Below, piece by piece: positions 55,299-63,653 of a DNA stretch of 64,000 nt. The notes under the pieces were generated by a model. The model did no database searches and had not been told where the DNA came from. It was given only the letters and a program-made list of their open reading frames with translations. The translations under genes were made by a program, and so were the position numbers. The first letter of the stretch is position 1, and each line of letters starts with the position of its first letter. The DNA is from Herbidospora daliensis (GTDB lineage: Bacteria > Actinomycetota > Actinomycetes > Streptosporangiales > Streptosporangiaceae). The stretch lies in assembly GCF_001570585.1 (NCBI RefSeq), contig NZ_BBXF01000003.1:965353-1029352 (forward strand), written 5' to 3'.

Positions 55299-56324
55299 AT
55301 GAGGGAAGATCGGGTGGCTTCGCCCACGCTGGAAGACGTGGCACGGGCCGCCGGGGTCTCCCGCGCGACGGTATCCCGGGTGATCAACGGCATCCGCAAC
55401 GTCGACCCGTCGATCCAGGAGGTGGTCCGCCGGGCCATCGCCGAGGTGGGCTACGTCCCGAACCGGGCCGCCCGCCAGCTCGTCACCGGCAAGACCGGCT
55501 CGATCGCCCTGATCGTCTCAGGCGCCGGCCAGTTCTTCGCCCGCGTCTTCACCGACCCCTTCTTCGGCCGCGTCGTCGAGGGCATCAGCGGGCACCTGCG
55601 CCCGCTCGGCGTCCACCTGGTGCTGATGCTGGCCGAGGCCGCCGACGCGCGGGCCCAGGTGGTCGACTACGTCCGGCAGGGCCACGTCGACGGGGCGATC
55701 CTGGTCACCACCCACGCCGACGACCCCCTCCCGGCGATGCTGGCCGAGTCGGGCACCCCGGTCGTCCTGTTCGCCCGCCCCGACCAGCCCATTCCCATCT
55801 CGTACGTCGACCTCGCCCACGGCGCCGGCGCGCGCATGGCCGCCGACCACCTGGTCGCGCGCGGTTGCGAACGGGTCGCCACCATCTCGGGCCCCCTCGA
55901 CGTGCTCGCCTCGATGGAGCGCCTGTCGGGCTTCCGCGAGGCGATGGCCCGCCACGGGCACGCCTACGTGCCGAGCGTGGCAGGCAACTTCACCAAGGAG
56001 AGCGGCGAACAGGCCATGGCCCGGCTGCTGGAGGAGCACCCGCGCATCGACGGCCTGTTCGTCGCCAACGACCTGATGGCCCAGGGAGCCCTGGAGGTCG
56101 CCGCCGCCCGGGGCCTGCGCATCCCGGGCGACCTGCGGGTCGTCGGCTTCGACGACAGCACCGCCGCGCTGGCCTGCCGCCCGCCGCTGACGACCATAAG
56201 GCACCCGGTCGAGGACATGTCGGCGGAGATGTCGCGGCTCCTGCTGACCCAGATCGAGGACCCCTCGCGCCGCCCGAAGTCGGTCATCTTCGAGCCGGAA
56301 CTGGTCGTCCGCGAATCGGCCTAG
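55299..56324 (+). CDS. LacI family transcriptional regulator
   Basis: Protein of 341 aa. The N-terminal helix-turn-helix is TLEDVARAAGVSRATVSRVINGI, with the hinge helix AARQLVTGKTGSIALIV. The ligand domain is of the periplasmic-binding type (LAHGAGARMAADHLVARGCERVATISG, GLFVANDLMAQGALEVAAARGLRIPGDLRVVGFDDS). It probably responds to a sugar. A perfect 14-bp operator lies just upstream, indicating autoregulation. ATG 55299 is chosen over the GTG at 55290 because of the leaderless -10 spacing. It overlaps the convergent GDSL gene by 4 bp. Confidence 0.93.
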   Translation: MREDRVASPTLEDVARAAGVSRATVSRVINGIRNVDPSIQEVVRRAIAEVGYVPNRAARQLVTGKTGSIALIVSGAGQFFARVFTDPFFGRVVEGISGHLRPLGVHLVLMLAEAADARAQVVDYVRQGHVDGAILVTTHADDPLPAMLAESGTPVVLFARPDQPIPISYVDLAHGAGARMAADHLVARGCERVATISGPLDVLASMERLSGFREAMARHGHAYVPSVAGNFTKESGEQAMARLLEEHPRIDGLFVANDLMAQGALEVAAARGLRIPGDLRVVGFDDSTAALACRPPLTTIRHPVEDMSAEMSRLLLTQIEDPSRRPKSVIFEPELVVRESA

Positions 56325-57556
56325 CGGAACAGCCGCGCCGGGACCGCGTCGGCGATGGCCCGGTAGCCCGCCGGGTTGAAGTGCAGGTGGTCGCCCGTGT
56401 CGTAGGCCGGGAGCAACCGGCGCGGGTCGGCCGGGTCACGCGTGACCTTGTCGACGTCGATCACCGCCTCGAAGACGCCGCTCGTGCGGATCCACTGGTT
56501 GACCCGCTGCCGGGTGGCCTCGCGCAGTCCGGCCGGGTCGTCGTAGCCGGTGTTGCCGCCGAAGGCGGTGATCGTGGCGCCGTACACGCGGATGTCCTGG
56601 GCCTGCGCCCGGACGGCGATCTGCTCGTAGGCGGCGATCAGGTCGGCGGCGACCTGGGCCTGGGCGGCTTCGCTCGCCTCGGCGGTGCCGATGTCGTTCA
56701 CGCCCTCGAAGACCAGCAGCCAGGCCACGCCGCTGGTCGCCAGCACGTCGCGGTCGAGGCGGGCCAGCAGGTTCGGGCCGAGGCCGTCGTTGAGCACCCG
56801 GTTGCCGCCCGCCGCCTGGTTCAGCACCGGGACGCCGCGCAGCCGGTCGGCCAGCACGTCGGGCCAGCGGTCGTTCCCGTTCGTCGTCGATCCGCGCCCG
56901 TCGGTCAGCGAGTCGCCGACGACGACGAGGGCGCGGGCGTCCGAGACGGTCTCGACGCCGCTGAGGAAGTACCAGTGGTCGGTCGGCGTCGCCCCCGGCA
57001 GGTCGGTGGCGGCGACGTGGTCACCGGCGAGCAGGTGCGAGGTCGTGCGCGACCCCGGGTGGGAGGTCACCAGGTTGGAGGCCTGCCCCTGCGCCAGGTA
57101 CATGGTGACCGTGAGGTTGGTCCCGGCGGCGACCGGGAAGTTCAGCGGGTCGGAGACGGCCTGCGCGCCGACCGGCACGCTGACCGAGGTCCGCCCCTGG
57201 AAGGTGACCGGCCGCGACGACCCGGGCCTGATCGCGGCCACCCCCGCCTGCCCGTTCGCCGGCAGCGCGACCGCGACCTTGGTGACGGGCAGCGCGACGC
57301 CGCCGAACGCGTTGGAGAACCGCAGCCGCACCTGCCGGCCTCCCGCCGTGACCCGGACGGTCTGCCGCAGCGTCGTGTCGTCCATGACCAGGTTCTCCTG
57401 GGTGAACGGCGCCGGGGGCAGGTTGTGCGGCTCGGTGAGCTGCGGCATCGACGTCCAGGTGTGCACCCAGTCGGGACGCCCCTGGCCGAGGGCGGGCGTC
57501 ACCCCCAGCAGCGCGACGGCGAGCACCGTCACGACCAGTAACCGGACACGCTTCAT
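56321..57556 (-). CDS. Secreted SGNH/GDSL-family esterase
   Basis: Protein of 411 aa with an N-terminal signal peptide (RVRLLVVTVLAVALLGVTPALG). A beta-rich N-terminal domain (about 30-195) is followed by the SGNH fold: block I VVVGDSLTDGRG (Ser nucleophile near residue 214), block II AAGGNRV, block III FEGVNDIG, and block V DHLHFNPAGYRAI with catalytic Asp/His. The layout is that of secreted GDSL hydrolases acting on polysaccharide acetyl groups. ATG 57556 is used; a TTG one codon earlier has slightly closer spacing to GGGAGG. Confidence 0.92.
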   Translation of the reverse strand: MKRVRLLVVTVLAVALLGVTPALGQGRPDWVHTWTSMPQLTEPHNLPPAPFTQENLVMDDTTLRQTVRVTAGGRQVRLRFSNAFGGVALPVTKVAVALPANGQAGVAAIRPGSSRPVTFQGRTSVSVPVGAQAVSDPLNFPVAAGTNLTVTMYLAQGQASNLVTSHPGSRTTSHLLAGDHVAATDLPGATPTDHWYFLSGVETVSDARALVVVGDSLTDGRGSTTNGNDRWPDVLADRLRGVPVLNQAAGGNRVLNDGLGPNLLARLDRDVLATSGVAWLLVFEGVNDIGTAEASEAAQAQVAADLIAAYEQIAVRAQAQDIRVYGATITAFGGNTGYDDPAGLREATRQRVNQWIRTSGVFEAVIDVDKVTRDPADPRRLLPAYDTGDHLHFNPAGYRAIADAVPARLFR

Positions 57557-57697
57557 CAAGGAACCTCCCGCTCGTCTGGGTGGCGCAGACCGCCGGGAGC
57601 GTTCTTGTTCGGCCCGCGGGAGGCCCCAGTGTCAAGGGCGGGCGGACGGCCCGTCAAACACCGCCGTCAAGCGCCGAGGTCGCCGCCGAAAGGTTCA

Positions 57698-58423
57698 TCA
57701 GGGCTCGCGCCCGGGGCTCGGCCACGGGTTCGGCTTGCAGCCCCGCAGGGAGATCGTCTGCTGCACCATGACCGGGGCCGCGCGCCCCCGGCCGGGGCAG
57801 TCGCGGTGGCCGTGCCCGAGGCCGTGGCCGACCTCGTGGCTGATGACGTACTTCCGGTAGAGCTCCAGGTCCTTGTACGTATCGGCGCCGAAGGCCCAGC
57901 GGCGCGCGTTGATGACCGCCCGGTGCCCGTTCCAGCAGGACAACTGGCCGAAGGTGCGCAGCGGCAGGCACTCGCGGTTGGTCGTACCGGGAGTGGCGAG
58001 CGAGACCCGGAGCCGGGCCGCCCCCTTGGACACCCGCTCGAACCGCCCCCACCCGCGGGGGTCGTTCAGGATCTCGTGGACGGCCGCCGCGAACTCGTCC
58101 ACGTCGAAGGGCAGCCCCTTCTCGACCTCAACCATGTACTTGATCACAGGGGCCTTGCCCGAGCGGGCCTCGGCCCCGCCGGCGGCGACGCGGTACTTCC
58201 CGGAGCCCTTCTCGGGCACCTTGACCTTCTTCGGCGGCGGCGGCGTGGGAGCAGGCGGCGGAATGTAGGGCAAGGTCGCGCGCGGCGAGGCCGGCGGCGG
58301 CGGTGGCACGGTCCCGACTTGGGCCACGGGCTGCGGGACCTCTTCGGAGGGCAGCGCGAAACCCCAGGTCACCGCGCAGACCACGACGATCCCGGCCCCC
58401 GCGAACAGGACACGGTGGTTCAC
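57698..58423 (-). CDS. DUF3152 secreted zinc metalloprotease-like protein
   Basis: Protein of 241 aa. A signal-anchor or signal peptide (VLFAGAGIVVVCAVTWGFAL) is followed by a Pro/Lys-rich linker (PPPPPASP through PPPKKVKVPEKG), then the DUF3152 catalytic domain with ISHEVGHGLGHGHRDCPG, an HExxHxxGHxH zinc motif of the metzincin type at about residues 195-205. A terminal Cys-rich tail includes SLRGCKP. It acts outside the cell. GTG start at 58423. Confidence 0.9.
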   Translation of the reverse strand: MNHRVLFAGAGIVVVCAVTWGFALPSEEVPQPVAQVGTVPPPPPASPRATLPYIPPPAPTPPPPKKVKVPEKGSGKYRVAAGGAEARSGKAPVIKYMVEVEKGLPFDVDEFAAAVHEILNDPRGWGRFERVSKGAARLRVSLATPGTTNRECLPLRTFGQLSCWNGHRAVINARRWAFGADTYKDLELYRKYVISHEVGHGLGHGHRDCPGRGRAAPVMVQQTISLRGCKPNPWPSPGREP

Positions 58424-58579
58424 GACCCTCCCAAAACGAACTGAACGTGATCATACGGGAGGAGATCATCCGCACAGTTACGGTTGGGGGGTATTGCTCG
58501 CCCTTTCTGATGAATCGGGAGCGTACTTCCGATTTCCGAATTACAGTCGAGGGATCGGGAGGCATGGAGGACAGAACGG

Positions 58580-59389
58580 GTGGAACGTTCCCCAGAGACG
58601 ATCACCAACGACCTTTTAGCCGTCGTCACCCGAGAGCTCGGATACCGGGAGAAGCCCGGACAGCACACCAAATACGGCGCGTGGTACGCCCAGACCGTCA
58701 AGGATCCGCAGTACCGCAACGCCGCATGGTGTGACATGTTCATCGCCTGGGCCGCGGACAAGGCCGGAGTCACCGACTACGTCGGCGCCTTCGCCTGGAC
58801 GCCCTCACACGCGCGCTGGTTCGAACAGCACCAGGCATGGACGGACGAACCCGAGCCGGGGGCCCTGGTCTTCTTCGACTGGGCGGGCGGCGACGACATC
58901 AAGGGCATCGACCACGTCGGCATCGTCGAGAAGGTCGATGGCGGCAAAATTCACACCATCGAGGCCAACGTCGACAAGGTCTGGCTGAAAAGGAAGGTCC
59001 GCGACGAGAGCAAGATCGTCGGCTACGGGATTCCCCGGATGGTCAAGCCCGACCTGACGGTCGAACCGGCCGACGTGACCCTGGCCTTACGGCCTGACGC
59101 GGTCAGTTCGACCACGAGCCAGGCGGCCGGGGTCGACCCGGTCGCGGCGATGGCGACGGGGGTGCTGGTGGTGGCGGTGGGGGTCAGCCTCATCTTCGGC
59201 GGGTTCCATGTGCGCAAGCTCGCCTTCTCGGTCGGGCGCCACCGGAGAGCCGCGCCACCGCCGGAGCCGTCACCGGAACTGCCGCCGCCGTCGGAGGAGC
59301 GGCCGCTGGCGGGGGCGGTGGCAATCAGGTCGTCTAGGGCGCCGGGGGAGACGCCGGCACCGCGCCGGCGCTCGCGGCCGTACGCGTAG
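58580..59389 (+). CDS. CHAP-domain protein with C-terminal membrane anchor
   Basis: Protein of 269 aa. The N-terminal CHAP amidase/peptidase domain (about 10-150) has Cys51 in AAWCDMFIAWAAD and His112 in GIDHVGIVEK. There is no N-terminal signal peptide. At about 186-215 there is one hydrophobic segment (AAMATGVLVVAVGVSLIFGG), followed by an Arg/Pro-rich tail. It is most like the actinobacterial CHAP proteins used in cell-wall remodelling or phage/conjugation-type lysis, but topology is unusual. GTG start at 58580. Confidence 0.85.
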   Translation: MERSPETITNDLLAVVTRELGYREKPGQHTKYGAWYAQTVKDPQYRNAAWCDMFIAWAADKAGVTDYVGAFAWTPSHARWFEQHQAWTDEPEPGALVFFDWAGGDDIKGIDHVGIVEKVDGGKIHTIEANVDKVWLKRKVRDESKIVGYGIPRMVKPDLTVEPADVTLALRPDAVSSTTSQAAGVDPVAAMATGVLVVAVGVSLIFGGFHVRKLAFSVGRHRRAAPPPEPSPELPPPSEERPLAGAVAIRSSRAPGETPAPRRRSRPYA

Positions 59390-59473
59390 CCCTCGCTTCG
59401 CCACATGCGGTATCCCAAAACGCAGAGCTGTGGCGTGCCAGCCCGTCGCGCGTTCTTCCCGTTGGGAGAGAGG

Positions 59474-60436
59474 TCAGGAGACGACGGACAGAACGCGCTT
59501 GCCGCGGGTGTGGCCCCGCTCGCCGCGCCGGTGGGCCTCTGCGGCCTGGTCGAGTGGGAGGACGTCCTCCACCTCGACGGTCAACGTGCCCTGGTCGATG
59601 AGGTCGGCGATGCGGGCCAGTGCGGGGGCGTCCGGTTCGACCAGGAACGGGGTGGCGCGGACGCCGTGTTCGGCGGCGCGCTTCAGCAGCTCGGGTGAGA
59701 CGCCGGAGGGCACCGCGACGAGCAGGCCGCCGGGTCGCAGGACCCGCAGTGAGCGGGTGCTCGTGTCGTCGTGCTCGTCGCCGACCAGGTCGATGACGAC
59801 GTCGATGTCGCCGGTCGCCGCCTCGAATCTCGTGGACGTGTAGTCGATCACCTCGTCGACGCCGAGCCCGCGCAGCCACTTGTGGTTGGCGGCGCCGGCG
59901 GTGCCGACGACGTACGCGCCCAGATGCCGGGCCAGCTGCACCGCGATGTGGCCCACACCTCCGGCGGCGGCATGGATCAACACGCGCTGCCCCGCTCCCA
60001 CCCCGGCGGTGTCCACCAGGCTCTGCCAGGCGGTCAGCGCGGCCAGCGGCACGGCCGCGGCCGTCACGTGGTCGACGCTCGACGGCTTGCGGGTGAACTG
60101 CCGTGACGGTGCGGTGACGTATTCGGCATACGCGCCGGCCGCACGGGGGAACCACGGCATCCCGTACACCTCGTCGCCCGGCGCCAGCGTGGTCACGCCG
60201 AACCCGGCCTCCTCCACCACGCCCGACACGTCCCAGCCCAGGACGAACGGCGGCTCGCCCAGCACCCCGGACATGCCGCCACCGGACCGCGTCTTCCAGT
60301 CCACCGGGTTCACCCCGGCCGCGTGCACCCGGACGAGGACCTCGGTGGGCAGCGGTTCGGGCCGGGGTACCTGCACCGGTTCGAGCTTCTCGGGCCCACC
60401 GAAGCCGGTCAGGCTGATCGCGCGCATGCTGGACAC
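59474..60436 (-). CDS. NADP-dependent quinone oxidoreductase-like enzyme (MDR family)
   Basis: Protein of 320 aa. Medium-chain reductase without zinc ligands: SLTGFGGPEKLEPVQVPRPEPLPTEVLVRVHAAGVNPVDW at the N-terminus, then the cofactor loop VLIHAAAGGVGHIAVQLARHLGAYVVGTAG (AAxGGVG). It probably reduces quinones or enones with NADPH. GTG 60436, preceded by GGGAGACGACT. It is divergent from the HxlR regulator gene with 126 bp between starts, the usual arrangement for HxlR-controlled oxidoreductases. Confidence 0.92.
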   Translation of the reverse strand: MSSMRAISLTGFGGPEKLEPVQVPRPEPLPTEVLVRVHAAGVNPVDWKTRSGGGMSGVLGEPPFVLGWDVSGVVEEAGFGVTTLAPGDEVYGMPWFPRAAGAYAEYVTAPSRQFTRKPSSVDHVTAAAVPLAALTAWQSLVDTAGVGAGQRVLIHAAAGGVGHIAVQLARHLGAYVVGTAGAANHKWLRGLGVDEVIDYTSTRFEAATGDIDVVIDLVGDEHDDTSTRSLRVLRPGGLLVAVPSGVSPELLKRAAEHGVRATPFLVEPDAPALARIADLIDQGTLTVEVEDVLPLDQAAEAHRRGERGHTRGKRVLSVVS

Positions 60437-60562
60437 AGTCGTCTCCCTTGGTTGAACGGGTGGCCGTCGTCCGGCCGACCGCCAGGAAAGCTACCCGCGA
60501 GGTGGTAGTGACCTGCAAGGACCATTACTATCCGAAGGGAAGCTTTGGAGGGAGAGCCGGCC

Positions 60563-60925
60563 GTGGCCGCGAGTTGTGAGACGGGCAAGCACGACCACCA
60601 CGACGTCTATTCGGCCCTCTGCCCGTGCCGGGAGGTGCTCGACCTGCTGGCCAACAAGTGGTCAGCGCTGGCCATCGGTGCACTCGAAGACGGCCCGCAA
60701 CGCTTCGGCGAGTTGCAGCGGCTCCTGCAGGGGGTCAGCCCCAAGGTGCTCACCCGCACCCTGCGCCGGCTGGAGGAGACCGGCTTCGTGCGGCGGACGG
60801 TCTATCCCGCCGTGCCCCCGCACGTCGAGTACGCCCTCACCGACCTGGGCCGGAGCGTGTCCGTCCCGCTCGCCGGGCTCCGCGACTGGGTTGAAGACCA
60901 CATCGACGCCCTCCAGTCGGTCTGA
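60563..60925 (+). CDS. HxlR family transcriptional regulator
   Basis: Protein of 120 aa. Winged helix-turn-helix of the HxlR type: CPCREVLDLLANKWSALAIGAL, QRFGELQRLLQGVSPKVLTRTLRRLEETGFV, YALTDLGRSV. Several N-terminal Cys/His residues (SCETGKHDHHD and LCPC) could sense oxidants or quinones. GTG 60563 is chosen because GGAGGGAGAGCCGGCC lies just before it; a TTG at 60545 is inside that site. It likely represses the divergent oxidoreductase gene. Confidence 0.9.
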   Translation: MAASCETGKHDHHDVYSALCPCREVLDLLANKWSALAIGALEDGPQRFGELQRLLQGVSPKVLTRTLRRLEETGFVRRTVYPAVPPHVEYALTDLGRSVSVPLAGLRDWVEDHIDALQSV

Positions 60926-61547
60926 CCGAGATCGGCTTTCAGCGGGCAGTCCGGGTTCCGGACCGGCCGCTGCCAGTTGTAGATCGTCCTCGCCGGCTAC
61001 CGGTCACGCCGATTCGGACGGCCGAAGGACTGACATCAAGGTTGTGCCAACGAAGCTCGTAGATCCGAGCGAGGCCTGTCCAGCCTCGGCTGTACGCCCG
61101 CGGATGGCCGCATTCCGGTGCTCGGCGCAACCACACCTTCGACCAACGGGCGGCGTTGAACGAAGGCCGTGCGGGAGGGGCTGCCCCGCCCGGAACCTGC
61201 GGCTGCCCGACTCACCGCATCCATGGGCGTTCTCCAGCCGGCGCCGCGCCCCATCGAGCCCTGCCCAGGCGGTCCCGCTGCGTCCCGTCCCGGATCCAAT
61301 CACAGGTCCCGAGCGGACAGCGCCTTTGGCCATACATCGACGAGGCCGGCTCGTGGAGTCCTCCATGAGTACCTGCATGTCGCTTGATCTGGGCCGATGG
61401 AGCCTTCGGCAGGGACAGAGGCATCCGCTGCCGCGAGGCGCTCGGATACGCCTGTCACCAACGGGATTCGCGGCATCGTCCAGAGCGATATCCATGGTCA
61501 TGACCTTCCCGTTGTGCAAGCAGGAGGTCTTCCGGCAGGTGTCGTAC
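60926..61547. other. Gene-free stretch with a transposase-end relic
   Basis: These 622 bp between the HxlR and ABC-F genes hold no frame with recognisable protein similarity and codon usage that looks weaker than in the neighbours. The only identified element is a 71-bp repeat at 61348-61418 that matches the 3' end of a transposase gene at 63498. The rest probably is decayed mobile or intergenic DNA. Confidence 0.5.
61348..61418 (+). repeat. Transposase-end repeat, left copy
   Basis: This stretch matches 63498-63569 in the same orientation over about 70 bp, for example GTCCTCCATGAGTACC against ATCCTCCAGGAGTACT, then GATGGAGCCTTCGGCAGGGACAG against GATGGAATCTTCGGCGGGCACAG. The reading frame ends RGVLHEYLHVA then stop, resembling integrase-core transposase C-termini. 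Confidence 0.6.
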
Positions 61548-63185
61548 TCAGATCTCCGTGACCCGCCCCGCACCGACCCGCAGGCGACGGCTCACCTGCA
61601 CCGCCTCCAGCATGCGCCGATCGTGCGTGACCAGCAGCAGCGTGCCTGGATAGTGCGCGAGCGCCGACTCCAGTTGCTCGATCGCGGGCAGGTCGAGATG
61701 GTTGGTCGGCTCGTCGAGCACGAGGAGGTTGACGCCCCGGGCCTGTAGCAACGCCAGAGCTGCCCGGGTCCGCTCGCCAGGTGACAGGGTCGCGGCCGGG
61801 CGCATCACGTGTGCGGCCTTCAACCCGAACTTGGCCAGCAGTGTACGCACCTCGGCGGGCGGCATCGGCGAGACCAGCGCCCCGAAGGCGTCCAGCAACG
61901 GCTCGCCTCCCAGGAAGAGTCCCCGTGCCTGGTCCACCTCTCCGACCACCACGCCGGGGCCGAGCGAGGACTGCCCTTCCTCAAGCGGGAGCCGGCCGAG
62001 CAGCGCGGCCAGCAACGTGGACTTGCCTGTGCCGTTGGCCCCGGTGATGGCCACCCGGTCGGCCCAGCCGATCTCCAGATCGACGGGACCGAGTCTGAAG
62101 GAGCCGCGGCGGGCCACCGCCCCGCGCAGGGTGGCGACGACCGCTCCGGCGCGGGGCGCGGCGGCGATCTCCATCCGCAGCTCCCACTCCTTGCGCGGTT
62201 CCTCCGCCACCTCGAGTCGCTCGATCAGCCTTTCCGTCTGCCGGGCCTTGGCGGCCTGCTTCTCGGTCGTCTCGCCCCGGGCGTTCCGCCCGATCTTGTC
62301 GTTGTCGCTCATCTTGCGGCGCGTGTTCCTGACGCCCTTTTCCATCCACGCACGCTGGGTACGGGCACGGAGCTCCAACTGGGCGCGGGTCTCGGCGTAC
62401 TGTTCGTATTGCTGTCTGGCGTGCGTCCGCGCGACCTCGCGCTCGGCCAGGTAGGCCTGGTAGCCGCCGCCGTACAGCCGAACCTGCTGCTGGACCAGGT
62501 CGAGTTCGAGCACGCTGGTGACGGTCCGGGCGAGGAACTCGCGGTCGTGACTGACCACCACCGTGCCCGGGCGCAGGCCGGTCACGAACTTCTCCAGCCG
62601 GTCGAGCCCGTCGAGGTCGAGGTCGTTGGTCGGCTCGTCGAGCAGGAAGAGGTCGTAGCGGCTCAGCAGCAACGAGGCGAGTCCCGCCCGGGCCGCCTGT
62701 CCTCCGGACAGCGAGGTCATCGGCTGGTCGAGGCCGATCGTGAGGCCCAGGTCGGCGGTCACCTGGGCGGCGCGCTCGTCGAGGTCGGCGCCACCCAGCG
62801 AGAGCCAGCGTTCCAGGCCCGTGCTGTAGGCGTCCTCGGCGCCCGGCAGACCCTCCACCAGTGCCTGCGTGGCGGCGTCGAGGTCGTGTTGTGCCCGGGC
62901 GACGCCGGTACGTCGGGCCAGGAACAGGCCGACGGTCTCGCCCGGCCTGCGCTCCGGCTCCTGGGGCAGATGGCCGACGACCGCCGTGGCCGGGGTGAGG
63001 CTGATGCCACCCTGCTCCGGCGTGTCGAGGCCGGCGAGCAGGCGCAGCAGCGTCGACTTGCCCGCGCCGTTGACCCCGACGAGCCCGATGACGTCACCAG
63101 GGGCGACCACGAAGTCGAGCCCCGAGAACAGGACCCGCTCCCCGTGCCCGGCCGCGAGATCCTTCACGACGATTGTTGCGCTCAT
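61548..63185 (-). CDS. ABC-F family ATP-binding protein
   Basis: Protein of 545 aa with two ABC domains and no membrane segments. The first has Walker A GLVGVNGAGKSTLL and LTSLSGGQAARAGLASLLLSR, followed by LLDEPTNDLDLDGLDRLE. The second has TGANGTGKSTLLAALLG, LSPGERTRAALALLQARGV, and LLVLDEPTNHLDLPAIE. The linker (KGVRNTRRKMSDNDKIGRNARGE) is the ABC-F P-site tRNA-interaction type. ABC-F proteins act on ribosomes; many antibiotic-resistance members (such as those for macrolides or lincosamides) have this form. It is flanked on both sides by transposase-end relics. ATG 63185. Confidence 0.9.
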   Translation of the reverse strand: MSATIVVKDLAAGHGERVLFSGLDFVVAPGDVIGLVGVNGAGKSTLLRLLAGLDTPEQGGISLTPATAVVGHLPQEPERRPGETVGLFLARRTGVARAQHDLDAATQALVEGLPGAEDAYSTGLERWLSLGGADLDERAAQVTADLGLTIGLDQPMTSLSGGQAARAGLASLLLSRYDLFLLDEPTNDLDLDGLDRLEKFVTGLRPGTVVVSHDREFLARTVTSVLELDLVQQQVRLYGGGYQAYLAEREVARTHARQQYEQYAETRAQLELRARTQRAWMEKGVRNTRRKMSDNDKIGRNARGETTEKQAAKARQTERLIERLEVAEEPRKEWELRMEIAAAPRAGAVVATLRGAVARRGSFRLGPVDLEIGWADRVAITGANGTGKSTLLAALLGRLPLEEGQSSLGPGVVVGEVDQARGLFLGGEPLLDAFGALVSPMPPAEVRTLLAKFGLKAAHVMRPAATLSPGERTRAALALLQARGVNLLVLDEPTNHLDLPAIEQLESALAHYPGTLLLVTHDRRMLEAVQVSRRLRVGAGRVTEI

Positions 63186-63310
63186 GTCGTGAACGATGGT
63201 AGCCGCCATCTCGCGCGCCACCTATCGGTTACCACTGCGGTGACCGTCCTTGGCGGCGACTCCACTGACCAGCCCACCTCATCCAACCCCGACGACAACA
63301 CGATCGTGGA

Positions 63311-63538
63311 ATGGTGGGTGCGGTACTGCCGCTGTGGAGCGAACGCTATCTCCGGCACGTCCTGAGCGAGTACGAACAGTTCTACGACCGGCACCGCGCC
63401 GACCAAGCCCTCGCCCAGGCGGCCCCACTGCTCCTCGTTTCGCATCCGAGAACTGAATCCAAGCAGAACGCGACCTTGACCAGCCGTCGGCGAGACCGAC
63501 TCGGCGGAATCCTCCAGGAGTACTCACATGCAGCATGA
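63311..63538 (+). pseudogene. Integrase-core transposase C-terminal relic
   Basis: The frame reads ERYLRHVLSEYEQFYDRHRADQALAQAAP (the final helix of an integrase-type transposase: RxLxxVLxEYxxxYNxxRPHQAL) and ends RRRDRLGGILQEYSHAA then stop, as in IS transposases. Everything upstream of residue about 10 is missing, so it is the remaining 3' end of an insertion sequence. Confidence 0.7.
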
Positions 63539-63569
63539 ACTCCACGGATGGAATCTTCGGCGGGCACAG
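63498..63569 (+). repeat. Transposase-end repeat, right copy
   Basis: This is the partner of the copy at 61348-61418, in the same orientation. It covers the last codons of the transposase relic and about 35 bp beyond, including GATGGAATCTTCGGCGGGCACAG, which would be near the insertion-sequence end. Confidence 0.6.
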
Positions 63570-63653
63570 TGTGGTGTGCGGAAACTCAGCTGCCGAGATT
63601 GACCTGGGGGTTCGTGGCTCGAGCATGATGAGGTCTCGGGCATCCTGCTGACG

